Shown piece after piece: positions 8,942 to 18,233 of a stretch of DNA of 59,769 nucleotides (position 1 is the first letter of the stretch; the number at the start of each line of letters is the position of its first letter). The notes under the pieces were generated by a model. That model saw nothing but the letters and a program-made list of their open reading frames with translations. It searched no databases and had not been told where the DNA came from. The DNA comes from Hyphomicrobiales bacterium (GTDB taxonomy: Bacteria > Pseudomonadota > Alphaproteobacteria > Rhizobiales > Rhizobiaceae): the NCBI GenBank assembly GCA_900472485.1, contig UCII01000032.1, forward strand, positions 1-59,769. The letters run 5' to 3'. Made by a program: the position numbers and the translations under genes.

Positions 8942-9571
8942 ATGAGAGCGATGCATAAGGTTCGTGTCGGCGTCAGCTTGGCGGCACTTGTGGTTGGCTG
9001 CGGCGCCATGTCCGGTTGCCTTAGCAGCCCGACTTACGGCACCGACAAGACGGCCGGCGTCCAGCTCCTGGATGACCTTGGCGACATCGCCTCCGTTTCG
9101 GCGGCGACGCCGAAGGACAAGGGCGTAAAATATCCCAACCGCCCCGGTCTGGTCGTTGCCGGAAGCAAAGACACTCTGACCGCTCCACAGCAGTCCCTGG
9201 CAAGCAAGGACAACCCGGCCTGGCTCGAATCGCCGGAAGACGCCCGCAAGCGTCTTGCCGCAGAAGCCGATCAGAAGAAGAACGACGTCAACTATCGTTC
9301 GCCGCTGGCTCAGGCCGACAGCGCCAAGAATCACATGAGCGAAGCGCAGCAGACGGCCGCTTATCGTGCCGCGCGCCAGGATCAGGCCGGCAGCTATATC
9401 GATCAGCGCCGCTATCTGATCGACCCGCCGCAGCAATATCGCCAGGTATCCGATCAGTCCGCCTTGAACGATCTCGGCACGCCCGAGTCGAAGAAGGAAA
9501 AGAAGCGCAAGAAGGACGCCGAGGCCGCGCAGCAGACCAGCAACAGCAGCTGGTGGAAGCCCTTCCAATAG
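8942..9571 (+). CDS. Conserved rhizobial lipoprotein of unknown function
   Basis: The 209-residue product has a positively charged start, a short hydrophobic core and two possible lipidation cysteines: C20 in VVGC, which fits the lipobox better, and C26 in MSGC. The mature part is hydrophilic and rich in Asp, Lys, Gln and Ala, with no recognisable enzyme motif, and ends in a Lys/Glu run and SSWWKPFQ. It is probably anchored to the inner or outer membrane facing the periplasm. It stands alone between ileS and the convergent tadA. The start is supported by GGGAAGGG 7 nt upstream. I do not recognise a function. Confidence 0.7.
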   Translation: MRAMHKVRVGVSLAALVVGCGAMSGCLSSPTYGTDKTAGVQLLDDLGDIASVSAATPKDKGVKYPNRPGLVVAGSKDTLTAPQQSLASKDNPAWLESPEDARKRLAAEADQKKNDVNYRSPLAQADSAKNHMSEAQQTAAYRAARQDQAGSYIDQRRYLIDPPQQYRQVSDQSALNDLGTPESKKEKKRKKDAEAAQQTSNSSWWKPFQ

Positions 9572-9579
9572 TCTTTCTC

Positions 9580-9607
9580 AAAGCGGCGGTCCCAAACTGC
9601 CGCTTTT
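9580..9607. terminator. Bidirectional terminator between lipoprotein gene and tadA
   Basis: A perfect 8-bp stem, AAAGCGGC with GCCGCTTT, and an 11-nt loop lie between two converging stop codons. T residues follow the stem on both strands. Confidence 0.65.
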
Positions 9608-10065
9608 CAGTCTTCGGAGCGTTTTGCTTGAAAGAAACCTCTGAGGATGTCGGCGGATGCGGTCTCGCCGAGGCCGGAATAGACCTCCGGCGCATGGTGG
9701 CAGGTTGGCTGACGATAGAAGCGCACGCCATTGTCGACACCGCCGCCCTTCGGATCTTCGGCACCATAATAGAGCCGGCGGATGCGCGCGAAGGAAATGG
9801 CAGCGGCGCACATGGTGCAGGGTTCCAGCGTCACATAGAGATCGGCGCCCGCAAGACGTTCCTGGCCCAGCTCCTCGCAGGCCAGGCGGATGGCGACGAT
9901 TTCGGCATGTGCGGTGACGTCGTTGAGCTCACGGGTGCGGTTGCTGGCAGTGGCGATGACCTTGTTGTCGAGCATGACTACGGCGCCGATCGGCACTTCG
10001 CCACGCTCTCCGGCACGGCGCGCTTCGGCCAAAGCAAGCTCCATGAATTGATTTGTAGCCGCCAT
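9607..10065 (-). CDS. tadA: tRNA-specific adenosine deaminase TadA
   Basis: The 152-residue zinc deaminase has HAE at residues 53-55 (zinc ligand and catalytic Glu) and PCTMC with the two zinc cysteines C83 and C86. TadA converts A34 to inosine in tRNA-Arg(ACG), letting it read CGU, CGC and CGA. It is transcribed away from rluB, with 72 nt between the start codons. Confidence 0.95.
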   Translation of the reverse strand: MAATNQFMELALAEARRAGERGEVPIGAVVMLDNKVIATASNRTRELNDVTAHAEIVAIRLACEELGQERLAGADLYVTLEPCTMCAAAISFARIRRLYYGAEDPKGGGVDNGVRFYRQPTCHHAPEVYSGLGETASADILRGFFQAKRSED

Positions 10066-10137
10066 TCAAGTTTTTCCACTTAACCGCAAGGGCGTGACCT
10101 GATAGGAACACGCGTTAAAAATTCAGGCAAACAACAA

Positions 10138-12075
10138 ATGACGATGAATGACAAGCCCAAGCGGCCTGGGTCTAAACCCTTTGCTGGCGACAAGAAGACG
10201 GTAAAACGAGATGGCGCGAAGCCTGCGAAGGTCGCAGCCGTCAAAGCTGCGGACGAGAGCGCGGTCGAGGATGGAAAGGCCGAGCGCATTTCCAAGGTGA
10301 TGGCGCGCGCCGGCGTGGCCTCGCGCCGCGATATCGAACGCATGATCCTGGATGGCCGCGTCAAGCTGAATGGCGTGCTCCTCGATACGCCGGTGGTCAA
10401 CGTGACCCTTACCGACAAGATCGAGGTCGACGGCGTGCCGATCCGCGGCATCGAGCGCACGCGCCTGTGGCTCTATCACAAGCCGGCCGGCCTGGTGACC
10501 ACCAATGCCGATCCGGAAGGACGCCCGACCGTTTTCGACAATCTGCCAGAAGAGCTGCCGCGCGTCATGTCGATCGGCCGCCTGGACATTAACACCGAAG
10601 GTCTGTTGCTGCTGACCAATGACGGCGGCCTTGCCCGCGTTTTGGAACTGCCGACGACCGGCTGGCTGCGCCGTTATCGCGTGCGCGCTCATGGTGAGAT
10701 CGATCAGGAAGCGCTGGATAAGCTGAAGGAAGGCATTGCCGTCGAGGGAGTGCTCTATGGCTCGATCGATGCGACGCTCGACCGCACGCAAGGATCCAAC
10801 GTCTGGATCACTATGGGCCTGCGCGAAGGCAAGAACCGCGAAATCAAGAACGTGCTCGGCGCGCTCGGCCTCGAGGTCAACCGCCTGATCCGCATCTCCT
10901 ATGGCCCGTTCCAGCTCGGCGAACTGCCAGAAGGCCATGTGCTCGAGGTGCGCGGCCGCACGCTGCGCGACCAGCTCGGCCCGCGCCTGGTCGAGGATGC
11001 CAAGGCGAACTTCGATGCGCCGCTCTATAACGCCCCGGCCGTTGCCGAGCCCGAAGAGGCGGATGCCAAGCCGGCTCGGACGGCCCCAGTTCGCGCGGGC
11101 AAGGAAGAGCGCCCGCGTCGGGAGCGTCCTGAGGACAAGCGCGAACGTGCGCTGAGCCGCCTCGACACCAAACGCGATTCCAAGCGTGACGATCGCCACG
11201 AAGGCGGCCGCGATGGTGGCCACAAGGATGATGATCGCGCGAAGCGCCAGCCGCTTGGCCCGCGCCGCAGCGCCAATGTCTGGATGGCACCCGGCGCTCG
11301 CCCGCTCGGTGAAAAGGCGGCAGCGAAGGCCGCCAAGAATGCAAAGACCGCTACTCGCCGGGGCGAAATAGAACGCCCGCAGCGCAGCGGCTTCGACCGT
11401 CCGGACGAAGGCCCGCGCGTCCGCATCAATCGTGTCGACGAGGGCGATGGCGAATGGATCCGTTCGAGCGAGGAAGCTCCGCGCAAGTCGCGCGGCGATG
11501 ATGAGGGGGTTGATCGCAAGCGTTCGCGCGGCGACCGCCCGCAAGGTGATCGTCCCGCTCGTGGGGATCGACCATTTGGCGACCGTCCCCGCGGCGATCG
11601 TCCCCGCGCGAAATCCTTTCAAGGTGAAGCCCGCTCCGAACGCTCCTTCGGAGATCGGCCCGCGCGTGGCGACCGGCCTTTCGGTGATAAGCCCCGTGGT
11701 GACCGGCGTCCGCGCGCCGAGGGAGATGAGCGTCCGCGCAGCAAGTCGTTCGGCAGCGAGCAGCGCTCAGAACGTCCCCGCGGCGCTCGCCCGCAGGGGG
11801 ATCGTCCGTTTGGTGATCGTCCGCCGCGTGGTGACCGACCCTTCGGGGATCGCCCGCAAGGCGAGCGTTCTTTCGGCGATCGGCCGGCAGGCAAGCCTTT
11901 TGGCAAGAAGCCAGGCGGCGGCAAATCCTTTGGCGGCAAGTCGGGTGGAAACCCCGGTGGTTCGCGCGGCTTTGGCGGCAAGCCCGGCGGCGCAGGTCGC
12001 CCCTCTGGCGGTCCGCGCGGCGGTTCTGGGCGGGGTGGCCCCGGCAGGGGCGGTCCCAAGGGCGGCAGGGGCTGA
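10138..12075 (+). CDS. rluB: RluB/RsuA-family rRNA pseudouridine synthase with long disordered RGD-rich tail
   Basis: Residues about 45-105 form an S4 RNA-binding domain (ERISKVMARAGVASRRDIE). The catalytic core follows, with the active-site Asp near residue 150 in GRLDINTEGLLLLTNDG and the EGKNREIKN block near residue 230. RluB makes pseudouridine 2605 in 23S rRNA. The usual protein is about 250-300 residues; here another 330 residues follow, strongly enriched in Arg, Gly, Asp and Pro. They hold imperfect repeats of FGDRPxRGDRP and end in a Gly-rich RGG-like segment. The tail is probably disordered and RNA-binding. The gene lies 6 nt before rsmD. Confidence 0.92.
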   Translation: MTMNDKPKRPGSKPFAGDKKTVKRDGAKPAKVAAVKAADESAVEDGKAERISKVMARAGVASRRDIERMILDGRVKLNGVLLDTPVVNVTLTDKIEVDGVPIRGIERTRLWLYHKPAGLVTTNADPEGRPTVFDNLPEELPRVMSIGRLDINTEGLLLLTNDGGLARVLELPTTGWLRRYRVRAHGEIDQEALDKLKEGIAVEGVLYGSIDATLDRTQGSNVWITMGLREGKNREIKNVLGALGLEVNRLIRISYGPFQLGELPEGHVLEVRGRTLRDQLGPRLVEDAKANFDAPLYNAPAVAEPEEADAKPARTAPVRAGKEERPRRERPEDKRERALSRLDTKRDSKRDDRHEGGRDGGHKDDDRAKRQPLGPRRSANVWMAPGARPLGEKAAAKAAKNAKTATRRGEIERPQRSGFDRPDEGPRVRINRVDEGDGEWIRSSEEAPRKSRGDDEGVDRKRSRGDRPQGDRPARGDRPFGDRPRGDRPRAKSFQGEARSERSFGDRPARGDRPFGDKPRGDRRPRAEGDERPRSKSFGSEQRSERPRGARPQGDRPFGDRPPRGDRPFGDRPQGERSFGDRPAGKPFGKKPGGGKSFGGKSGGNPGGSRGFGGKPGGAGRPSGGPRGGSGRGGPGRGGPKGGRG

Positions 12076-12081
12076 CGCGCG

Positions 12082-12648
12082 GTGAGGATCGTCGGCGGTG
12101 AGTTTCGCGGTCGCTCGCTTGCAACGCCGAAGTCGAACGACATTCGTCCGACGGCGGATCGCTCGCGCGAAAGCCTGTTCAATATTCTGAACCACGCCTA
12201 TCCGGAAGCCATCGACGGCACGCGGATGATGGATGTGTTTGCCGGCACTGGCGCCGTCGGGCTGGAAGCAGCTTCACGGGGCTGCCGCCACGTGCTCTTC
12301 GTGGAAAGCAGCGTCGAGGGCAGGGGCCTTCTCTGGGAAAACATCGATGCGCTCGGCCTGCACGGCCGCACGCGCATGCTGCGCCGTGATGCGACGGATC
12401 TCGGCAGTGTCGGCAATCTCGAGCCCTTCGATTTTCTCTTCGCCGACCCGCCATACGGCAAGGGGCTGGGCGAGAAGGCTTTCGCGGCCGCTGCCGCCGG
12501 TGGCTGGCTGGTGCCGGGCGCGCTGGCGATCCTCGAGGAGCGCGCCGATGTCACAGTTGCAGCGCCGTCGGATTTCCTGTTTCTGGAGGAGCGAACCTTC
12601 GGCGACAGCAAGATGCATTTCTTCCGTTACCAGCCGCTGGCGGCCTGA
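12082..12648 (+). CDS. rsmD: 16S rRNA (guanine966-N2)-methyltransferase
   Basis: The 188-residue protein starts at GTG (VRIVGGEFRGRSL), the usual start of RsmD. It has the SAM-binding region around MDVFAGTGAVGLEAASRG and the amino-methyltransferase motif DPPYG near residue 122. RsmD methylates G966 of 16S rRNA in the assembling small subunit. It follows rluB by 6 nt, so the two rRNA modification genes are likely co-transcribed. A GGCAGGGG motif overlapping the end of rluB can serve as ribosome binding site. Confidence 0.95.
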   Translation: MRIVGGEFRGRSLATPKSNDIRPTADRSRESLFNILNHAYPEAIDGTRMMDVFAGTGAVGLEAASRGCRHVLFVESSVEGRGLLWENIDALGLHGRTRMLRRDATDLGSVGNLEPFDFLFADPPYGKGLGEKAFAAAAAGGWLVPGALAILEERADVTVAAPSDFLFLEERTFGDSKMHFFRYQPLAA

Positions 12649-12666
12649 CGGAGGAAGGAGAACAAT

Positions 12667-13533
12667 ATGGGCGATTATGCTGATTTCGTCGGCAGCGACT
12701 ATCCGCTCGCCGCTTCCGGCACGCCGAGCGTCGCAGTCGCCTTCGGCTGCGGCGGCGCGCGCGGTCTCGCCCATATTCATATCATAGAGGCGCTGGACGA
12801 GCTTGGCATTCGCCCCGTCGCCATAGCAGGCTCCTCTATCGGCTCGATCATGGGCGCGGCCATGGCCGTCGGCATGAGTGGCGCTGAGATCCGCGACTAT
12901 ACGCTGGCAACCGTCGGTAATCGCCCGGCCGTTCTCAACAAAATCTGGAGCCTGCGGCCGGTCAGCATGCGCAGCATCCGCTTCGGTCAGTTCAATCTCG
13001 AACGCATTCTGCGCACCTTCCTGCCGTCGGCCATCCCGGAAAGCTTTTCCGAGCTGCACATTCCGCTGAAGGTGGTCACGACCGATTATTACGACCAGGC
13101 GGAGGTCGTCATCGAGAAGGGTGAGCTCTTCCCCGTGCTCGCCGCCTCTGCCGCCATTCCCGCCGTGTTCATGCCCGTCAAGCTCGGAGACCGTGTGATG
13201 ATCGACGGCGGCATCATGAATCCGGTTCCTTATGAACATCTGGCCGGTCTTGCCGATATCATCATCGGCATCGACGTCGTCGGCGGGCCGGAAGGCAGCG
13301 GCCGACAGGTTCCGAACCGCATCGAGAGCCTGTTCGGTGCCGGCCAGCTGACCATGCAGTCCAATATTGCCCTGAAGCTGCGCCTGCAGGCGCCGCAAAT
13401 CTTCCTGCGCCCTGCCATCGGCCGCACCGGCGTCCTCGATTTCCTGAAAGCGCGCGATATCCTCGCCATGTCGGCCGGCGTCAAGGACGAACTGAAATTC
13501 GCCCTCGACCGGGTGATAACCGCGAAGAATTAG
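12667..13533 (+). CDS. Patatin-like phospholipase family protein
   Basis: This 288-residue protein has the patatin set of motifs: an oxyanion loop FGCGGARGLAH near residue 27, the nucleophile Ser57 in GSSIG, and the catalytic Asp near residue 180 in DGG. Ser-Asp dyad hydrolases of this type (RssA-like) act on acyl esters of lipids; the substrate is unknown. There is no signal peptide, so it is cytoplasmic or membrane-associated. It follows rsmD by 18 nt with GGAGGAAGGAG ahead of the ATG, a strong ribosome binding site. Confidence 0.88.
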   Translation: MGDYADFVGSDYPLAASGTPSVAVAFGCGGARGLAHIHIIEALDELGIRPVAIAGSSIGSIMGAAMAVGMSGAEIRDYTLATVGNRPAVLNKIWSLRPVSMRSIRFGQFNLERILRTFLPSAIPESFSELHIPLKVVTTDYYDQAEVVIEKGELFPVLAASAAIPAVFMPVKLGDRVMIDGGIMNPVPYEHLAGLADIIIGIDVVGGPEGSGRQVPNRIESLFGAGQLTMQSNIALKLRLQAPQIFLRPAIGRTGVLDFLKARDILAMSAGVKDELKFALDRVITAKN

Positions 13534-13588
13534 TATCCGCCAATAAGCTGCTGGCTGTGCTTACGCTAGGACCGTGCAAACAGAGCGA

Positions 13589-15409
13589 CTAAACCCGCTC
13601 CGGCTCCTCCTGCGGCAAGGCAACGAGATCGTCCGCATCGCTGTAGGTATCGGCCGCACGCTTCGGCTTGACCAGCGGTTCGGGCTTGACCGGGCGCGAA
13701 TAGAGCATGTCGGTTCCGGCCTGCAGGCCTTCGCTGACCTGCAGCACGAGCCGCTGCTCATCGCGTTTGCGGATATCCTCGCCGATCTCATAGGCTTCCG
13801 CCTCGCTGACGCCGAGCGCCTCCAGCGTACGGCGGCCGAAGAGCAGGCCGGATTCCAGCGTCTCGCGCAGCTCATAATCCACGCCCTTGTGGCGCAGCTC
13901 GATCGAATGAACGCGGTCGTAGGAGCGCACGAAGAGACGCGCATGCGGATAATCCGTCTGCACGAGTTCGACGATCTTGTCGGTCACCTCGCGTAGATGC
14001 GTGCTGACGACGACGATCTTGGCGCGGTCGATGCCGGCGGAGCGCAGCACGTCCTTGCGGGTGCCGTCGCCGAAATAGATGCGAAAACCGAAGCTCGATG
14101 CCTGGCGGATGCGATCGGCGGAGAAATCGATCACGGTCACGTCGCGGCCGCTTGCAAGCAGGATCTGTGCGGCAATCTGGCCGAAACGCGAAAAGCCGAT
14201 CATCAGCACATCGGAGCCGGCACCTTCGAAATCCTCATCCAGCTCTTCCTGCGTGTCGCCCTTCACCAGCCGCTTCGCCAGCGCGGAGCTCAGCGGCGTC
14301 AGCGCCATCGACAGCGTCACGATGGCGATGAGCGTCGATGCCGTATTGGCAGAAAAAAGGCCGCCGCTGGCACTGGCGGCGCTGAAGAGCACGAAGCCGA
14401 ATTCGCCGCCCTGCGGCAAAAGCCCGGCAATGCGGATAGCATCATTGTGCGGCGAGCCCGCCAAGCGGCAGAGCGCATAGATCACGATCGCCTTGATGAG
14501 CATCATCACCGGAACCGCGAGCACGATCAGCACCCAGTTGTCTAGGATGACATCGAGTTTCAGCGAAAGGCCGACGGCGATGAAGAAAATGGCGAGCAGC
14601 ACGCCGCGGAAGGGTTCGATATCCGCTTCCAGTTCATGCCGATAGGAGGATTCCGCCAGCATCACGCCGGAAAGAAACGCACCCATCGCCATGGAGAGGC
14701 CGGCAAGCTGCATCAGTGTCGCCGATCCCATGACGACGAAGAGGGCGGCGGCAATCATCGCCTCGCGGGCGCCGGTGCGAGCGATCACCTGGAATAACGG
14801 CGTCAGCAGATAGCGGCCCGCAATGACCATCGCCGCGACCGCGCCGATGGCAATGGCGAGACTTGGCAGGGGATTGGCGGTTTCCTGCGCGCCATCGAGA
14901 ACGGTGATCAGCGCCAGCAACGGCACGATGGCGAGGTCCTGCAGCAGCAGCATCGAGAAGGAGCGCTGACCGTATTTCGTGTTGACGTCGCCTTGCTGTT
15001 CTAGAATCTGCATCGCGAAGGCGGTCGAGGAAAGCGCCAGGCCGAAGCCGATGATGATGCTGCCCTTCCAGCCGGCAATGCCGCCGAAATAGGCGGCCAC
15101 CATCAGTGCAAGTCCGCTGAGAACAACCTGTGCCGTGCCGAGGCCGAAAATATCCCGGCGCATCTGCCAAAGGCGGGATGGCTTCAGTTCCAGCCCGATG
15201 ATGAAGAGCAGGAAGACGACGCCGAGTTCGGCGACGGCCAGCACGGCCTCGCTGTCGCTGATGCTGTGCAGAATCGGCCCGATTACCACGCCGGCGGCGA
15301 GATAGCCGAGCACCGTGCCAAGCCCCAGTTTCTTGAAGATCGGCGCCGTGACGACGGCACCGCCGAGCAGCAGCAGGGTTTCGGTGAAAAGCGTATTGGG
15401 GGCGGACAT
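13589..15409 (-). CDS. Monovalent cation:proton antiporter-2 family transporter, KefB/KefC-like
   Basis: The 606-residue protein has an N-terminal Na+/H+-exchanger domain of about 12 helices (residues about 1-390) and a cytoplasmic RCK/TrkA-N domain starting near DVLMIGFSRFGQ (residue about 415). In the latter the usual GYGRVG is spelled GFSRFG. KefB/KefC proteins are glutathione-gated potassium efflux systems; other CPA2 members are simple K+/H+ or Na+/H+ exchangers, and the sequence does not decide. No KefF/KefG-type oxidoreductase gene is adjacent. The ATG at 15409 (MSAPNTLF) follows GGAAAG and gives the normal start; upstream in-frame codons are unlike the family. Confidence 0.87.
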   Translation of the reverse strand: MSAPNTLFTETLLLLGGAVVTAPIFKKLGLGTVLGYLAAGVVIGPILHSISDSEAVLAVAELGVVFLLFIIGLELKPSRLWQMRRDIFGLGTAQVVLSGLALMVAAYFGGIAGWKGSIIIGFGLALSSTAFAMQILEQQGDVNTKYGQRSFSMLLLQDLAIVPLLALITVLDGAQETANPLPSLAIAIGAVAAMVIAGRYLLTPLFQVIARTGAREAMIAAALFVVMGSATLMQLAGLSMAMGAFLSGVMLAESSYRHELEADIEPFRGVLLAIFFIAVGLSLKLDVILDNWVLIVLAVPVMMLIKAIVIYALCRLAGSPHNDAIRIAGLLPQGGEFGFVLFSAASASGGLFSANTASTLIAIVTLSMALTPLSSALAKRLVKGDTQEELDEDFEGAGSDVLMIGFSRFGQIAAQILLASGRDVTVIDFSADRIRQASSFGFRIYFGDGTRKDVLRSAGIDRAKIVVVSTHLREVTDKIVELVQTDYPHARLFVRSYDRVHSIELRHKGVDYELRETLESGLLFGRRTLEALGVSEAEAYEIGEDIRKRDEQRLVLQVSEGLQAGTDMLYSRPVKPEPLVKPKRAADTYSDADDLVALPQEEPERV

Positions 15410-15559
15410 CGTCTGTTTCTTTCCGTGGGGCAGGCGGTGTTGCGACGCTTGGTCATGATAAACAACCATGCGTGAAGGGATTAGAACAAGAATCGGCTTT
15501 GCCGCCCTTGATGCTTTATGTAGTGCACAATAAATGGAACGCGAAGGAAAGGCCAAGTC

Positions 15560-16912
15560 ATGACCTCAGAAATCGATTCCGCCACTCTGCTTTCCCGCGC
15601 CAGCCAGTTGATCGACCTCGCCCGGAAAGCCGGTGCGGATGCGGCGGATGCCGTTGTGGTGCGCTCGAGGGCCCATTCCGTCAGCGTCCGCCTCGGCAAA
15701 GTCGAGGGCACGGAATCCTCCGAGAGCGACGATTTTTCGCTGAGGGTCTTCGTCGGCAACCGTGTCGCCAGCGTTTCGGCCAATCCAGGCTTCGATCTGA
15801 ATGCTCTTGCCGAGCGTGCCGTGGCCATGGCCAAGGTTTCTCCGGAAGATCCCTTCGCCTGCCTTGCCGATGATGCCGATCTCGCCAAGAGCTATCCTGA
15901 TCTCGAGCTGTTCGACCCTACCGAGGTTTCCACGGAGCAGCTCCGCGAAGCAGCCTTTGCGACCGAGGCGGCAGCCCTTGCCGTTCCGAATGTCACCAAT
16001 TCCTCTGGCGCCGGCGCTTCGGCTGGCATGGGCGGGCTTGTGCTCGTCACCTCGCATGGTTTTGCCGGCCACTATATGGGCTCGCGCTTCGGGCGCTCCG
16101 TCAGCGTCATTGCTGGTGAAGGCACCGGCATGGAGCGCGACTATGATTTCGATAGCCGCCTCTATTTCGCCGATCTCGATGCGGCCGAGGAGATCGGCCG
16201 CCGCGCCGGCGAACGTGTGGTCAAGCGCCTCAATCCGCGCCAGGTTCCGACGGACAAGAACGTCACCGTCGTTTTCGACCCGCGCGTAGCGCGCGGCTTC
16301 GTCGGCCATATCGCCGGTGCTATCAACGGCGCTTCCGTCGCCCGCAAGACCAGCTTCCTGCGCGACAAGATGGGCCAGCAGGTGCTGAAATCCGGGCTTT
16401 CGATCACGGACGATCCGCTGATCGTGCGCGGTCCGTCCTCGCGCCCCTTCGACGGCGAAGGTGTGTCCGGCAAGCGGCTTGTTATGATCGAGGACGGCGT
16501 GCTGAAGTCCTGGTTCCTGTCCACGGCGACGGCGCGGGAAATCGGCGGCGGGCTGAAGACCAACGGCCGCGGTGTGCGCGGCGGCACGTCCGTATCGCCT
16601 GCTTCCACCAACCTAGCGCTGGAACCCGGCGATATTTCGCCCGAGGAACTGATCCGCAACGTCGGTACGGGCTTCTATGTTACCGAGCTGATCGGCCAGG
16701 GTGTCAACATGATAACAGGCGAATACAGCCGTGGCGCCACCGGTTTCTGGATCGAGAACGGCGAATTGACCTTCGCGGTTTCGGAGGTGACGATCGCTTC
16801 CAACCTGAAGGACATGTTCATGCGCGTGACGCCGGCAAACGACATCGACCGCGATTTCGGCATCGCTGCTCCGACGCTTGCCATTGAAGGCATGACGCTG
16901 GCGGGCCGCTGA
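15560..16912 (+). CDS. pmbA: TldD/PmbA family protein (TldE subunit)
   Basis: The 450-residue protein covers the whole PmbA/TldE family, with the N-terminal SVRLGKVEGTESSESDDF strand region, the central YDFDSRLYFADLD and the C-terminal GATGFWIENGEL. PmbA pairs with TldD to form a metalloprotease that trims modified peptides and antitoxins; PmbA is the subunit without the metal-binding HExxxH. No tldD is present in the window. It is followed after 27 nt by cysQ. Confidence 0.93.
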   Translation: MTSEIDSATLLSRASQLIDLARKAGADAADAVVVRSRAHSVSVRLGKVEGTESSESDDFSLRVFVGNRVASVSANPGFDLNALAERAVAMAKVSPEDPFACLADDADLAKSYPDLELFDPTEVSTEQLREAAFATEAAALAVPNVTNSSGAGASAGMGGLVLVTSHGFAGHYMGSRFGRSVSVIAGEGTGMERDYDFDSRLYFADLDAAEEIGRRAGERVVKRLNPRQVPTDKNVTVVFDPRVARGFVGHIAGAINGASVARKTSFLRDKMGQQVLKSGLSITDDPLIVRGPSSRPFDGEGVSGKRLVMIEDGVLKSWFLSTATAREIGGGLKTNGRGVRGGTSVSPASTNLALEPGDISPEELIRNVGTGFYVTELIGQGVNMITGEYSRGATGFWIENGELTFAVSEVTIASNLKDMFMRVTPANDIDRDFGIAAPTLAIEGMTLAGR

Positions 16913-16939
16913 TAAACGAGCGGAGATTGGAATTGGTCA

Positions 16940-17746
16940 ATGATCGATAGCAAGGCCGGCCAACTGAGCGATGTAGACCTCATCGTGGGTGCAGCGCTCG
17001 AGGCGGGCAAGATCGCTCTCGGTTTCTTCCGGCAATCGCCGGAAGTCTGGTGGAAGAACAATGGCCAGTCCCCGGTCAGTGCCGCGGATTTTGCCGCGAA
17101 CGAAAGCCTTGCCGCCACGCTTCGTACCGCAAGGCCCGATTATGGCTGGCTTTCCGAGGAAACCGATGATGACGCCGAGCGTCTGAAGCACGCGACCGTC
17201 TTCGTCGTCGATCCGATCGACGGTACAAGGGGCTTTCTCTCCGGCCTCGATCTTTGGTGCGTCAGCGTCGCTGTCGTCACCGATGGGCGGCCCGTGGCGG
17301 GCGTTCTCTATGCGCCGGCGCTGGACGAGCTCTTCGTGGCGACGGCCGGCAGTGAGGCCATTAAGAACGGCAAACCGATCCGCGTTTCGCAAAGGGTGGG
17401 CGATGATGTTCATCGGCTGGCGACCGGCGAGGATATGCTGAAGGGCGTCGATCCGGATTTCCGCAAGATGGTCGAGCGAGTGAAGCACGTGCCGTCGCTC
17501 GCTTATCGTCTCGCCATGGTGGCGGACGGCAGGCTTGAGGGAACGATCGTCAAGCGCAACTCGCATGACTGGGATCTCGCCGCCGCCGATCTCATTCTGG
17601 AGCGGGCCGGCGGCGCGCTTGTGGACCTTTCGGGCAATACCCTCAGCTACAACCGCGCCGAAGTATCGCATGAAGAGCTCTGCGGTGCATCGGCATCGCA
17701 ATTACCTGAGTTTCTCCGCCAGCTTTCACATCGACGAGACGGTTGA
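16940..17746 (+). CDS. cysQ: 3'(2'),5'-bisphosphate nucleotidase / inositol monophosphatase family (CysQ-like)
   Basis: This 268-residue protein has the metal-binding motifs of the Li+-sensitive phosphatase family: LSEE near residue 73, DPIDGTRGF near residue 92, and WDLAAADLI near residue 212. CysQ removes phosphate from PAP, a by-product of sulfate assimilation. The inositol-1-phosphatase activity of close relatives is an alternative. It lies between pmbA and a DUF4170 gene, an order common in rhizobia, and the substrate is inferred from this family branch. Confidence 0.85.
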   Translation: MIDSKAGQLSDVDLIVGAALEAGKIALGFFRQSPEVWWKNNGQSPVSAADFAANESLAATLRTARPDYGWLSEETDDDAERLKHATVFVVDPIDGTRGFLSGLDLWCVSVAVVTDGRPVAGVLYAPALDELFVATAGSEAIKNGKPIRVSQRVGDDVHRLATGEDMLKGVDPDFRKMVERVKHVPSLAYRLAMVADGRLEGTIVKRNSHDWDLAAADLILERAGGALVDLSGNTLSYNRAEVSHEELCGASASQLPEFLRQLSHRRDG

Positions 17747-17807
17747 CCTTTCGGTCAAAATCCCGCAGATGAAGGGCGGAGGGGGACGACAGCAGAAAGA
17801 GACGAAA

Positions 17808-18053
17808 ATGACTGATACCAGCGGCAAAAAGCAGCTCCTGCACCTTGTCTTCGGCGGTGAATTGGAAAGCCTCGAAGAGGTCCAGTTCCGCAACCTCAAT
17901 GAGCTCGATATCGTCGGCATGTATCCCGATTATGCAAGCGCGTTGACGGCGTGGAAATCCAAGGCGCAGCAGACCGTTGACAACGCCCATATGCGTTATT
18001 TCATCGTCCACCTGCATCGCTTGCTCGATCCGCAGGAAAAAGCGGCATCCTGA
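17808..18053 (+). CDS. DUF4170 family small protein
   Basis: The 81-residue product begins MTDTSGKKQLLHLVFGG and contains the conserved block LDIVGMYPDYASALTAWK. Its function is unknown. It is found next to cysQ and waaA in many alphaproteobacteria, suggesting a link to envelope lipid synthesis. The ATG at 17808 follows AAAGAGA and gives the family length; longer in-frame reading overlaps cysQ and is not supported. Confidence 0.87.
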   Translation: MTDTSGKKQLLHLVFGGELESLEEVQFRNLNELDIVGMYPDYASALTAWKSKAQQTVDNAHMRYFIVHLHRLLDPQEKAAS

Positions 18054-18233
18054 GCTCGCCTCGCACCAAATTTTGCATTTGATATCTCTATCCGGTACAG
18101 CCCCGTCGCTTTAAATCCGGTCATGAAGCAGTATCTTTGACACAATAAGAACGAAAATTCGGCTGTTTATTCGGCCGGTTGACAATCGGGATTTGGCATT
18201 GATGGTGATCAGCTGGGATAGGAGGCGAACGAA

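Noticed and set aside
11520..11900. Regular short DNA repeats that look at first like a repeat array or CRISPR
   Set aside because: The repeats are multiples of codons, lie in frame within rluB, vary in sequence and have no spacers; they encode GDRP units.
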